A stretch of DNA of 64,000 nucleotides, from the NCBI GenBank assembly GCA_012295275.1, contig CM022677.1:7000446-7064445 (forward strand), written 5' to 3'. Within the stretch, counting starts at the first letter, position 1. The number at the start of each line of letters is the position of its first letter. The notes beneath the pieces were generated by a model. The model was not told where the DNA came from. It did not search any database and was given only the letters and a program-made list of their open reading frames with translations. Below are positions 48,541 to 60,089 of the stretch, piece after piece. The position numbers and the translations under genes were made by a program. This DNA comes from Chrysomallon squamiferum. Taxonomy: Eukaryota > Mollusca > Gastropoda > Neomphalida > Peltospiridae.

Positions 48541-48689
48541 TAGATGGTAAAGCTTGTGGCAGTTCAAGTCTTGGTCTGGCTGCTTTCAACACAATTCCAG
48601 TTTCACAAGAAGATTAGTCATTGAATCACATGATCAAACATTTTCTGTTACCTTTCTTTCTTAGACATTATTTTTTACCAAAATACCTC

Positions 48690-48869
48690 TGGCAATGGCT
48701 GATGGTGTTTCTGGTTTCTTTTCTAGTGTGTCTGGATGTTTCTTGGCACAGAGTTTGAGTTTTCAGTGGTTGGTGTGGTGATGTCAGTTTGTCTCAGTCT
48801 AATGGTGATACTGGTGCTGTTGGTGCTGACTGCTGTTTCATTTTCATTGATGTGAAACCTATGTCAGTT
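48690..48869 (-). other. Weak candidate exon, Thr/Pro-rich
   Basis: The acceptor TTTTTATTTCCACAG precedes 48869. One frame reads TDIGFTSMKMKQQSAPTAPV then SPLD and a stop. The neighbouring frame continues with TTPTTENSNSVPRNIQTH. The better composition than the flanks and the good acceptor suggest an exon or its remnant. No convincing donor is seen. Confidence 0.2.
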
Positions 48870-49371
48870 CTGTGGAAATAAAAAAAAAATTAGAAAGAAA
48901 ATGTTATGTGTATATATATAAACACAGAGGGCAGACCTTGAAATTAAGAGAAAACATTAAGTGAATATAAATACAAATATTTATCCAAATCATTGGTAAC
49001 TATTTAAAAGACACTAATAGTAACAAACAAGTTATCAGAATAATACTGGTTCTAAAAAAATCACTAATAATAATAATTTCCAGAAAACAAAATATATTGA
49101 CAATACAAGTTTACACCTTCATTATTGTTTGGGTTTGTTTGGCCACTAAATAGAGCTGTTAGGGAATATAGAACATCTATTAAACAAAAAATGAAAATAC
49201 TAAAAACTTTAAATCCCAAAGAGTATTTGTCAATTCTGAACATCTGTACTTAATTCTAGATTAAATAAGTATGCAGATGAAACCTGATTTTAGAAAATAT
49301 GATGCTTCTTCTTCTTTTATTTTAAAATATAAAGATTTCCAATAAAATACTCAGGTTTGTATAAAAGTGTA

Positions 49372-49375
<4 letters not shown>

Positions 49376-49436
<61 letters not shown>
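49376..49436. repeat. (GA)n microsatellite
   Basis: About 29 GA dinucleotides preceded by a short GTGT run. Confidence 0.95.
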
Positions 49437-49605
49437 ATGATATAAAATGCAGTGTATGACACAAAATTCTAATGTATGTTACACAATGCAACTTCCTACA
49501 TTAAATTAAATTAAACTTCATTAGGTTTAGAATAATAAGAAAACAAACTCATATTCACTGTTCAGTTTTTTCGTTTTTCCAATGGCAGCAGTACAAACTT
49601 TATCC

Positions 49606-49675
49606 TCAGTGCTGGACAGCACCTTCTACTGAAACAACTTCACTAGCCAACATCAGCGCATCAATTATGTGCATT
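49606..49675 (-). other. Weak candidate terminal exon of 22 codons
   Basis: The acceptor GTTTTTTTTCAG precedes 49675. One base then completes a codon, followed by MHIIDALMLASEVVSVEGAV QH and a TGA at 49608-49606. The composition is plausible, but the segment is too short to judge. Confidence 0.2.
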
Positions 49676-50162
49676 CTGAAAAAAAACAAAAAATAATAAA
49701 ATAATAAAAATAATAAACTGTTATAAATAAATAACTAATGTTTCTGTTATTATTAAAATTAAAATTTTACTGTTATCAGTTACTGGGTTATTCAGACACA
49801 AAGGGGTGTGGGATATTTTTTATATACTTTGTATATCCATTATAATGATACTGATGATAATGGTATTAATTTAATTAATTAACAAAACAATAGCAAATAA
49901 ATGATTATTACTATGCTATTTTACAATCAGTAAAGAGTGGTTACTTTAAATATCTATCACAGGCCTGACATATTACTTGACACAAGACTGTTCACATTAT
50001 CAGTAGTCTCTTGTATCCCTTCTTACCAGCATCAGCTTGTTTTCACAAGAATGCAGAATTCAATGGCACTCTGCCCTTTTCTTATAGTTCCTGTCAATGC
50101 TGAATTTGATATATCATATTATAGTATTCCAGCAGCACTTGCACTCTTCAGTGTGGTTCTAG

Positions 50163-50317
50163 TCAGTGACTGTGTAGCGGGATGAGAAATTTATAAAATA
50201 TTTCACTCACATCTGATTTTTCATAGAAACATTCTTTAAATTCATTTGGAATATTTTCTCCTTATACTTTCTGCAATATCCATGCCAATGATGATTTTAA
50301 TTTGTCCTGGCAAACAT
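50163..50317 (-). CDS. Candidate terminal exon (paralogue of 39,768-39,898)
   Basis: The acceptor ATTTATTTTAG precedes 50317. Reading CLPGQIKIIIGMDIAESI, then a one-base slip, then GENIPNEFKECFYEKSDVSE, IFYKFLIPLHSH and a stop at 50165-50163. The second part matches the copy at 39.8 kb residue for residue at most positions, which is the main evidence for coding. This copy retains the acceptor and a longer 5' part. The slip could be a sequencing error or decay. Confidence 0.35.
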
Positions 50318-50619
50318 CTAAAATAAATAAATATTAGTAATGAAAAAGCAAATGAATAATAATAATAAAGACCTTATACATTCATAGGTTTATACTGTAT
50401 GATTTGAACATGTTGTAATACATATAGGTTTGATGAAGCAGTTATTGTCAACCAGGTACATTATCAGTAGATACAGGTGTAGATAGTTTTGGATGTCTTA
50501 GTATTAGTCATATTATCTGCATAAGACACCTTCTTCAAAAAAGAATCATTTTAGTAGTGTTTTGCACATGAAGATTGTGTAGTGTATTAATGTCTTTTGT
50601 GATTATGATTACAAATTAT

Positions 50620-50663
<44 letters not shown>

Positions 50664-51004
50664 AATATTATTATAACAAATAATTTCATTAATATTTTAC
50701 AGTGTCTACATATGAAATAACCTGGTCATATTTTTCTTAAATATTTATTCATCTTTATTAGTTTTTAATGTCAACATTGAGCTTTACAGGTATTTATCTT
50801 TAATAATATGAAAGCATTTAGGGCCCCACCTATTATAAACTTTAATATGGTTAAAAAAAGTATTTAATGGATAGATGAAGTCAGCAATTTAACATAAATC
50901 TTTAAAATAATAAATCATAAATAAACTGACAGAAAACAACCTGTCAAACAAAATTAGCATATTTTCTTTTAATAGTTTTATTAGTTTATTAAAAAAATTA
51001 AAAA

Positions 51005-51046
<42 letters not shown>

Positions 51047-51165
51047 AATAAATAAATAAATAAAAATTGTCTGTGAGTTGACACATAGTTAAAACAAATT
51101 TAATTACTGGCCATACGAAATTTTCTCCTGATACATCATTGGTAAAACAAAATTAAAGACTAAAC
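50178..51165. repeat. Segmental duplication, copy 2 (partner 39,790-40,425)
   Basis: See the shared anchors listed for copy 1. Between about 50,380 and 50,690 it has extra sequence with a (TG)n array (50,622-50,660). TAA and AAAT arrays at 51,006-51,062 occupy the place of a similar array at 40,250-40,310 in copy 1, so the microsatellite predates the duplication. Confidence 0.8.
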
Positions 51166-51169
51166 ACTT

Positions 51170-51781
51170 AGTTTAAAAAAAAAGAAAAAAAAAAGAGATA
51201 ATAAAATAAATAAAATAAATAAAAAATAAATAAATATTATTCCCAAATAAATAATAAATAAATATTATTCTCGAATAAGATGGCTGCCATCAGGTGGATG
51301 TGACGTTTCAGTAATAATTAAATAAAAAAAAAATCCAAACTCATTAACAACTATAATAATAAATAGTACTACCTGTCTGCTTCACAAAATGAAATACTTT
51401 AAGCAACTTTTTTGTTGCATGATAATGCGATTACACCAATTCTGTAGAAGATTCTTCTAATCCCGACAATCATCCCGCATTTTCCCGAAAATACAATCCT
51501 AAAAAAAAGGAAGAAAAAGAATTCAAAACAAATAAATAAAATAAAGGAACATAACAACCTTTCTTAAAATATACTTGAAGTGGTTCTTTTTTGTATTATT
51601 ATTATTTGTTGCTTTTTTTAGCCAATCATTGACGTAAACTTCAAATAAACGGTGTTGTTATTTTACCCCCCTACTTTTTCTTTCTTCTTCTTTTTTATTT
51701 ATTTATATTTATGAAGGATATATTTCATCTTTTCAGGTGTCTTCTCCTGGTGTGCTGAAATGTTAACTAAAAACATGTGAA

Positions 51782-51826
<45 letters not shown>

Positions 51827-52240
51827 ATAAAAACATGTGAACGCAAATACAACAAACAGGAAAGTAAAAAAGATATGTACTTAAGAGAAAAAAGAATGTG
51901 GCTGACTATACTGATTTCGAGTGCCTGTATTAATGTTAAGAAAATTGTTAGATTTGATTAGTAAAATAGAAAAAAGCAGAAACCTCTACCAAAAAAAAAA
52001 GAAAGAAAAAGTAAACCAAAAATAAATAAATCACACTCCAGGTTCAGACACAGGTACCTGCATTGTCACGAGAGTTAGTAGGAATTAGTCTCACTTTCAC
52101 TTTTATTGTTTTCAATATTTCCTAATTTTCGTTGCTTGTAAACCAATGAAATTATTTTGATAACAAAAACTATTAAAATAAGCAATCGTTTTCTTCAAAA
52201 CGATTGCGTTTTTCAGCCATTGTTCTCAAAGTAAAAATGA
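51170..52240. other. AT-rich non-coding stretch
   Basis: Holds AAAT-type text at 51,200-51,270 and an ATT array at 51,784-51,825 flanked on both sides by AAAAACATGTGAA. A CAATCGTTTTCTTCAAAACG hairpin-prone phrase lies near 52,180. No gene is seen. Confidence 0.55.
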
Positions 52241-52269
52241 CGAAACAATTTTCATCTAAAGATTTCCAT

Positions 52270-52301
52270 TGACGTATAAAGATCGGCGGGAAGTATAAAT
52301 A
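52270..52301 (+). promoter_or_regulatory. Promoter-like cluster: CRE-like, E2F-like, TATA
   Basis: Within 32 bases occur TGACGTA (52,270-52,276), GGCGGGAA (52,285-52,292, the E2F-type TTCCCGCC read backwards) and TATAAATA (52,294-52,301), followed by CG-containing text that is rare here. This resembles a compact TATA promoter pointing to the plus strand. No convincing coding exon follows within the next few kilobases, so it may be chance. Confidence 0.25.
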
Positions 52302-52439
52302 CGTCGACTAGATATATCTGAGATCTATCTTGAAAAAAGATCAAATCCAACGTTAGGCCTATAATTCCCACATTTATAACTACCGTCAGTGTTTTGCACG
52401 CACACGCACAGTCATATACAAATTCTATTTTAAGGAAGA

Positions 52440-53558
52440 TATATATATATATATAGATAGATAGATAGATATAGAATGATCATAATATCTGTATGTCAAA
52501 TCTTAATGTGAAAACGTAGTACAATAATTCTTCTTGTATAATTCTTCAAATAGTATATTATTTGATATAAAACTTTTTTAAAATTGAATACAGAAGCATT
52601 CGGGATTGTACAGAAATAAACTTCTAGAACAATGCATTTGTAAATATTTCTTAAATATTTCAAAAACTGTTTACATAGTATCCTTTTTTCTTTTCTTTAT
52701 TTTTATCTGTAAATAAAAGAATGATGTTGTATTGAATGTTCTGTTACAGTGTCCCCCTTTGCAAAAGTGGAATTTTTTATTATTATTATATATATATACT
52801 AGTGATAATATAGGCAATATAGATGAACATTATTAATTAGATAATGTATTTATTTATCGTTATTATTATTATTATTACTACTACTACTACGACTACTATT
52901 ATTATATTAATTATTAAAATAAATCATGTAGACTGTCTAAAATATTTTTATGAGGATGCTAATGATCTACTGTTTAATTTTTATTTTGTCTTGGAACTGA
53001 ACACCTTCCAGTATTTCTTATGTTTAATGTATTTATTTTTAAAGCAGGAAAATTTGTAATTCGCGTGCTATAACATGAACAGAAGTTTAAATGTTCAACA
53101 ACAAATGTAAAGAACGCTAACAAAGAGTCTAGAAATAAAAAAATGATCAGTTAATTTTAACTGAATTCTTTCAGTGGCTGTTTTCATTTGTCACCAGTAA
53201 TCTATGTTTAATTACAACGGGAAGTTCTACGTTGTTCAAGGCCACCGAGAGACGTCCTGTCCGTCTCTTTACAATAATCTCTTACGTCTACAAATTGTAT
53301 TGGGGATGGGTATTGAAATTACTTCTTAATTTTGTTATACTGTACAAATCGGCAAATGGATCATTGAAAAGAAGTTGAAAATAAAAAAGGTTGATATGAC
53401 CCTGTCATAGTTTGTATTGAGTTAATAAAAAAATATCAGCCTGATCTCGCGCCCACTCAACTTTTCCTTTATAACATCTTACATTTCATCGATTATAGAG
53501 AAGACCTGAATACTGGGAAATATAGAGCGTACGTTCAGTTTGTTTTAATTTTTTAAAG

Positions 53559-53606
<48 letters not shown>

Positions 53607-54780
53607 AACAAATAGAAGAAAACTCGAATAATATTCCATTATGTACATAAAGTTATCAAGTTTATTTTGTAAAACTATAAATCATAACATAAATCATAAA
53701 CAAGTAAAAATAAGGTGATATTTTTAATTAAGGATACCGCTATTGAGTCTAAATAATGTTTGTGAAAGAAATATATATCTAATAAGAATAGTTTAATAAA
53801 CTTCAAAATATTGATGAATCAAATTATTTATTAGTAAAATAAAAGGTCAATTTAAATTTGATAATAATACATTTTATTAAGCAAATTTGACAAATTTGAA
53901 CTGAACTTAATTTTTTAATTATATTCATTAAAGGGTGTACATCAGCGCAAGTTGTACAGTGTAACATACTTTACATTTCTTATTATACCTGGAGTTCTCT
54001 TATTACGTTAGATATTAATATAACAGCTCCACCAATAATAATATATATAACAATGAAGCAGACACCGTAGATGTCACAGTCCTCTCTTTGTCAACAGCTA
54101 AATAACAACAATAACACCTTAATATTTTTATTTTTTATTTTGTTTTCATTTTTCTGTAAAAACGGAAGCTTCCTATATATGTTTGACGCTATTCTCTTAG
54201 TTTCATTAGAACTGTTCTGACTGCGGATATAAAAATTACTTCGAATTTTTTATTAGGCCACGTGAAGTTATCAGATAAATCAGATTTATTCTTAGTGTAT
54301 TGTTTCTGTCGAGATAAAAACTAAATACTTCTTTTTAAAAAAGTATATAATAATGATAATAATGATTTATTTATAATGTAATTACATGAGAAATCGTGAA
54401 CTTTTATCACAGTTAACTAAAGAATATCGCTATTTGCACTGATAATGTTACCCAAAATTAAGACCCTTGTTTTATCATGTCTGTATTATTTATATGGCAT
54501 TTTAACATTATATTAATTAGAGATTATAGGTTATATTATTGAATAAATATGGAATCTCATTCTTGATTATTAACTTACTTTTAGATGTGTTTAAGAAAAA
54601 TTAATGACATATTTTTAATTACTTAATTTGATAAATACTAGCTGAATTTTAGATTAATTATGTAATTTCGTCTAGAGAGAGAGATGTAAATTGTGTCGCA
54701 GAATATCATGTTACAGCGATCATAAAACACAATATCACATAGGAGGAAAATGTCCCAGAATAAATAGTTATTTGATTCAG
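52440..54780. other. AT-rich non-coding stretch
   Basis: Includes TA/TAGA runs at 52,440-52,470, TTA/CTA runs at 52,858-52,900 and an ATT array at 53,562-53,605. The frame at 52,844 is a run artefact followed by a short unrecognised segment. I find no gene. Confidence 0.55.
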
Positions 54781-54784
54781 ATGG

Positions 54785-54990
54785 ACATTTTTATATTTAA
54801 TCATATCAAAATTATTTAAACATATTAAAATATATTTAATCATATCAACATATATTTAATCATATCAACATTATTTAAACATATTAAAATATATTTAATC
54901 ATATCAACATATATTTAATCATATAAAAATACACTTAATCATATAAAAATATACTTAATTGTTTCAAAATATATTTAATTATATCTGAAT
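54785..54990. repeat. TATTTAATCATATCAA-type tandem repeat
   Basis: TATTTAATCATATCAACATA and ATTATTTAAACATATTAAAA alternate, giving a unit of about 20 bp and a composite of about 75 bp repeated twice before the array decays. Confidence 0.8.
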
Positions 54991-54999
54991 ATATTTATC

Positions 55000-55560
55000 T
55001 TAAACGTTTTATTTGCTACTATGTAGCCACGTACTTACCTTCTAATTGACGGTTCTATTTTGTAAACTCTTCAGAACATGAAATATGTTTCATTATTTTC
55101 TGCAAGAGATTATGTGCGTGTGTGCGTGTGTCTGTTTGTCCATATCTATCTGTCTGTATACAAATGTAAACGTATCTTATTTAAATTTATTTTGTGAATA
55201 CGAATGTGTACGTAAAGTACCTTTCGAAAACTGCGAATGTGAAAATGGACTCAATATTTGTATTGAAATGTACGCAAACTAATAAAAATATGTTCCTTAT
55301 ATCAATTCAGGTCTTTTGTTTTATGATTTACAGACAACGATCAAGTGGGTTAAGAGAATTTACATTATCCTCACTTGAAGAAATCACAGTTGTTTTCACA
55401 CGAGTGTTTACAATAATCATGTTCTATGAAAAGGGACACATTTTCAGAGGTAGGTTTGATGCTGAAGTGTGCACTTGTTTAACCAACACAGCACTGATTT
55501 TCTGAGACTACTGGGTTCAAGATAAATAAACTGTAATGAAAATTACAAACAACTTTTCTT
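55000..55560. other. Less AT-rich stretch with two short open frames, unassigned
   Basis: Frames at 55,085-55,282 and 55,194-55,505 overlap on the plus strand. The second (ending RGRFDAEVCTCLTNTALIF, with SSGLREFTLSSLEEITVVFT inside) has fairly normal composition but no family resemblance, no repeat character and no clear splice context. It may be chance. Confidence 0.2.
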
Positions 55561-55569
55561 GCGTTCAAA

Positions 55570-57010
55570 TCCTATACTAAGATGTATTATTACTATTTCT
55601 ATTAATATCACCATAGTTGCTGTCCTTGTTCCTAGCTTTGTTGCTGTAATTCTCATTATTGTTTTGCGCTTTTTATTAGTCATTACTCATACTTTCTGAG
55701 TATTAAATTGTATTATTGTAATTTCTATTAATGTCGCCGTCGTTGCCGTCGTACCGGCATAGTTCCTAACGTAGTTATTAGAGTGCTTCTCATTGTTCTT
55801 CTTTGTTTTTTTATCACCTATTATTCTTATTTCTTATTTTTGCACCTCCTGTATTAAAATATATTATTAATACATCTTTATTATTAGTGTTAACGTTGGA
55901 GACGCTGCTGTCGTACCTGTGTTGCCCTTCAAGGCTTGGTGTTTATTATTCTTTTTCGCATTTTACGATTCTTACTTTCTACAGTGCGCATCCAGTATTG
56001 AAATTACTATTATTATTACTGATATTACCACTAATTTACTGCTATTTCTACTAATCTGCCGCCGTTTCTTTATCGATACTATCGCTATTACTACTAATCT
56101 CTCACTGTTACTTCAGCAATACTACTTCTGGTACTACTAATGTGTCACTGTTACTTCAGCAATATTACTGCTATTACTACTAATTTGTCAGTTACTTCAT
56201 CGATACTTTTGATATTACTACTAATCTATCACTGTTACTGCGTGAATACTATTGTTATTACTACTAATCTGCCTGTATTACATCAGCGATACTACTGATA
56301 TTACTACTAATCTACAAGTGTTCCTTTAGTGATACTACTGATATGTCACTGTTACTTCAGTGATACTATCGATATTACTGCTAATCTGCCACTGTTACTT
56401 CAGCGATACTACTGTATTACTAGTAATCTATCACTGTTACTTCAGCGATACTACTGTTATCACTACTATCTACCACTTACTTTAGTGATACTACTGATAT
56501 GTCACTGTTACTTCAGTGATACTATCGATATTACTGCTAATCTGCCACTGTTACTTCAGCGATACTACTGTATTACTAGTAATCTATCACTGTTACTTCA
56601 GCGATACTACTGCTATTGTTACTAATCTACCATTGTTATTCAGCGATACTACTGATATTACTACTAATCACTTTTACTTCAGCAATACTACGCTATTATT
56701 ACTAATCTATCAGTTACATCAGCCATACTACTAATATTACCACTAATCTGTGACTGCTACTTCAGAGATATTACTGATATTACTACTAATATGTCACTAT
56801 TATTTCAACAATAATACTATTACTACTAATGTGTCACTGATCATACTAATATTTCAGCCATACTATTGATATTACTACTAATCTGTCACTGTTATTTCAA
56901 CCATACTGCCTGATATTACTACTAATCTGTCATTAATATTACTAATATTTCAGCCTTACTACTGATATTACTACTAATCTGTCACTGTTATTTCAACCAT
57001 ACTACTGATA
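55570..57010. repeat. Minisatellite field, about 45-bp unit, with a recent 156-bp higher-order repeat
   Basis: The unit ACTACTAATCTGTCACTGTT plus ACTTCAGCGATACTACTGAT recurs about 20 times with drift. Inside it, 56,325-56,457 and 56,481-56,613 are identical by eye over 133 bases, offset by 156. Upstream (55,570-55,980) a coarser repeat of TTATTATTGTTG and GTCGTACC phrases starts the field. Leu/Tyr/Ser-rich frames are artefacts. Confidence 0.85.
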
Positions 57011-57543
57011 TATAAATGGAATATAAAACATGCTTTATAACTTTAGAAATGTGCTGTTTAATGCTTTACTGTTGTGGTTATCAATATACCTAATGTAATT
57101 CATTAGCCATAAAGTTCCACTAAATCATTAACAACTGAATGTTTTTGTTTTTTATGGGGGTTTTGCAGGGTTTTTTTTTTAAAGAGAAATCCTTAATATT
57201 ATTTGAGTCATTTTTCACTTTTGTAGGCAGAGAAGTATAATTATTGCTTGTTACCTGGACATAAGACATTTGTTTCACATGCTTCTTGAAGATTCCTCTT
57301 CGTAGCATGTTCTTATCTCAAATCTTATTCTAATGCCTCTACCACATGTTTCACTACAAGTACCCAGTCTCAGAAGTGACCATGCAGACCAGGCACCATC
57401 AACTATAAGCGTGAAATTAGCGTGAATTTTGCAAAATAAAAACATGGCAAGTCATAGACGGCATACAACCGTAAACACAGACTAGTCATAGACGCATAGA
57501 ATAACTCAAACTAAATAAACAAAAACACAGCTATACTTCACTG

Positions 57544-58272
57544 CAGTGTTTCGAATTTCATCAGTCAAATAGCTGGCTTCTTTAGTGAGAAATTTTTTCA
57601 TAATTTCCTGTGTTTGGTCGAATATGAGACAGACACACCCTCATTTCTGCTTTCGTTGTAGTAACCTCTCGTGCTTCATGTTTTTGATGTTGCCTAATTC
57701 ACATATATAAGGAGTTGAAAATTGTAATAAAATTGCTAAAACTCTTTTACATAATATGGGATACACCTCTTGTATTGAAATCCAAAATGAATCAATGGGC
57801 AGAGTCGAATGTTTTAATTTTAAAGTCATTAGAAAGGGCGGCCAATTCTTCTTCTTCCTGTAACTCAAGTCCAATGTTGGAAGAATGATTTATGAAAGGA
57901 TCTCTAATCCAATCATACTTTTCTGTCTTTAATGACGGAAAGTAATTGTTGATGCTTTCGTCCAGGGCTGTCAGATGAGTAAACACAATAGGGATCACTT
58001 CTCTAATGCAGGTAGAACGCAATAAAGGGAACATATAAAGGTTGACAGTGACTGCTCTTTTTTCCCCAAATTACTATTTTCTTTTTGAGGGCAACTAACT
58101 TGTCTGTTGAAGTGAGAATATTTTCGTTTTTACCTTGCATTCTACTGTTTGTTTTATTTTGGGATCACGTGGTTTTTCGCATTTTCTTAGTGTGCCGTTC
58201 AAAATTTTGCAGCACACATAGGAAGATCTCGTGGCAAACCTGTGCGCCCGGCACACTGGTTGAGAATCACTG
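57544..58272 (-). mobile_element. hAT transposon relic with ZBED5/FAM200-like transposase C-terminus
   Basis: On the minus strand FTHLTALDESINNYFPSLKT, EKYDWIRDPFINHSSNIGLE and EQEELAALSND-like text (57,840-58,010) lead, after a frame change, into LPIDSFWISIQEVYPILCKR, AILLQFSTPYICELG and KHERL (57,660-57,830). These match the C-terminal half, including the hAT dimerisation region (FWIS...YP.L...A...LL.F.TTYLCE), of ZBED5/FAM200-type hAT transposases. CAGTGTTTCGAA at 57,544 and GAGAATCACTG ending 58,272 look like hAT terminal repeats (CAGTG ends). The flanking 8-mers do not match, so boundaries are uncertain. The N-terminal half is missing and the frame is broken. Confidence 0.65.
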
Positions 58273-58279
58273 AATTAAT

Positions 58280-58880
58280 GTTATACTAATCATGTTATAA
58301 GGCAGAATATTGATAAACATTATTTACACCTCAAAGCATTTGTGTAAACTGTTTAACAAATATCAATTGATTGACAAGATAAATATATGTAATTATTTAA
58401 AATCATATTACAAAAATCATTTTTAAAATCTCTAATAATGCTTGCAGAAGGCACTGGATTGGAAAATGGATAAAAAACAAATACAAAGTAAATAAAGAAA
58501 TGCATAGCTTAATTTATGTGTTTGTTGTGTATGTGTGTTTTTGTATGCAAATGTGTGCACCAACACACACCAATGTAAACACACATCATGGATTCATATA
58601 AATCTATTTATACTCGTCAATATTCAGTCGATTTTCAGAAGCTTACCTCTATCAGACACTGTGTAAGTGCATGCGTGCATGTGTATGTATGTGTATTCAC
58701 GGATAGATAGATAGATCAGATAGATCCTGAAGTCACTATCAGTAATTGCAATATATGATCACTAGATAAGTTTCTATATTTTCAGTCGGTAAACAAAAAC
58801 AATATTACTTTTTTTAAATATTTAATTACCAGTTTAATCTTAAAAGCCCCTAGTGCTTGTACAAACTTCAGCCTGTTTAT
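58280..58880. other. AT-rich spacer with GT/CA and GATA runs
   Basis: A TGTGTATGTGTG tract lies near 58,520-58,580, a GTGCATGCGTGCATGTGTAT tract near 58,665 and GATA repeats at 58,703-58,722. No gene is seen. Confidence 0.6.
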
Positions 58881-58904
58881 CAGTAGCTCCATCCATATGC
58901 AGGA

Positions 58905-59040
58905 CAGACAGTCGGTGCGTGGGTGACTAGGGCGGGGGTGGTGGATAGGATAAAAACGGGTGAGCTTTGGGTCCCGGACAGAAAAGGTGAGTTGAACACA
59001 TGCCCTCCCGCCCTACCCCGACATTTTTCGAGATTCCATT
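58905..59040. other. GC-rich island
   Basis: A stretch rich in G then C (GGGCGGGGGTGGTGG near 58,931; CCCTCCCGCCCTACCCC near 59,005) stands out from the AT-rich genome. It resembles the GGGAGGGGCACTAGGGCAGG text at 59,855 and 60,545. G-runs could form a G-quadruplex. No exon is visible. Confidence 0.5.
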
Positions 59041-59466
59041 TATCCCATATGGATAATTAGCGTACGTAAGCTGAGTGAGTACATCTCACGTAAGGCTAAA
59101 GTTGCGAGCACATATCACTAAAGAGAGATAACTCTAATCGATATAATTTTTACTTTATTTAGTGAGTACATGTCACGTAAGGGAGATAACTGTAATCGAT
59201 ACAATTTTCACTTTGCTTAGTGAGTACATCTCACATAAGGGACATAACTCTAATCTATGTTTGTGAACACATATCACTAAAGGGAGATAAGTCTAATCGA
59301 TATAATTTTTAATTTGTTTACTGAGTACATCTCATGTAAGGGACCTAACTCTAATATATGTTTGTGAGCACATATCACTAAACTGTAATCAATATAGCCT
59401 TTACTTCGCCGAGTAAACTCCTCCCACCTCTGGTGACACATCATGGGGTATGATCCATGTTATATA

Positions 59467-59682
59467 CAGGGTGGCCCAGATGTAACCGAACCTGAATTGT
59501 TATGGAAAGTTACAGTTAAATGAAACAAATTTGATTTCATGTAGTTACAGCAAATGTTCAAAATGCAAACCATTATTTGTAATACGTGATGACATCGTTC
59601 AATGGTTGATTCTGTTACGTTTTTGCACATTTCAGTGATCATCGATTGAGCTTTCGGGTTCGGTTACATCTGGGCCACCCTG
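59467..59682 (-). mobile_element. 216-bp mariner-type MITE with TA duplication
   Basis: Perfect 26-bp terminal inverted repeats (outer 20 bases CAGGGTGGCCCAGATGTAAC) bound the element. TA dinucleotides flank it, and the homologous site at 60,360-60,375 lacks it (GTTATATATAAAGAAAG), which proves insertion and fixes the ends. The minus strand inside reads MITEMCKNVTESTIERCHHV. This resembles the C-terminal end of DD-type mariner transposases, so the MITE is probably an internally deleted copy that kept the 3' end of the transposase. Termini share CAGGGT with the relic ending at 19,703. Confidence 0.9.
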
Positions 59683-59759
59683 TATAAAGAAAGTGATGTT
59701 TCCACAATATTTCTTAGATGAATCTGGAATCGGAAAGTACTGCTGATGTCTCCAAAAAC

Positions 59760-59815
59760 GCTGAGATTCAATCCCACGATCTCACGCACATGAACATGCT
59801 TACAAGAAACATTAT
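59760..59815 (-). other. tRNA-like B-box phrase, possible SINE remnant
   Basis: The minus strand reads GAGATCGTGGGATTGAATCTC, close to the B-box region of tRNA-derived SINEs (GGTTCGAATCC with two mismatches). It is repeated in the second block at about 60,452-60,475. No A-box or clover-leaf could be drawn, so no tRNA gene is claimed. Confidence 0.25.
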
Positions 59816-60089
59816 AGTTTCAACTTGGTTCTGTACCTTCACAAGCTGTGTGAGGGAGGGGCACTAGGGCAGGAGGGCAGGGGCCATGCATTTTTATTTC
59901 TTAAACTTTTTTTTTTTATTGTTCTGCTGTTACAATCTTCTATTATGTGAATAATGTTTTTATTAGAATTATTTTTTCTTAACTTCGCTGAATAATTAAA
60001 TAGCATTTCTTTAGCACTGAACTAAATGAATTAAATGAAACAGAAATCTAAATTAGAAACTACATCATTATTCTTTTTTATTTCATTTT

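Larger units (their letters stand above)
59060..60080. repeat. Duplicated block, copy 1, with internal minisatellite and MITE
   Basis: Text from about 59,105 to 59,990 matches 60,090-60,660: the AACTCTAATCGATATAATTT units, CTCCTCCCACCTCTGGTGAC, AAGAAAGTGATGTTTCCACA, GCTTACAAGAAACATTA and TGTTCTGCTGTTACAATCTT. The first part is itself a repeat of about 60 bp built on GAGTACATCTCACGTAAGGG and AGATAACTCTAATCGATATA. This copy differs by the 216-bp MITE and by AT-rich sequence at its end. Confidence 0.85.

Noticed and set aside
55803-56734. Leu/Tyr/Ser-rich frames on the plus strand
   Set aside because: They follow the 45-bp minisatellite and have no other content.
59760-59815. tRNA gene
   Set aside because: Only a B-box-like phrase is present; no A-box, stems or acceptor end could be found.
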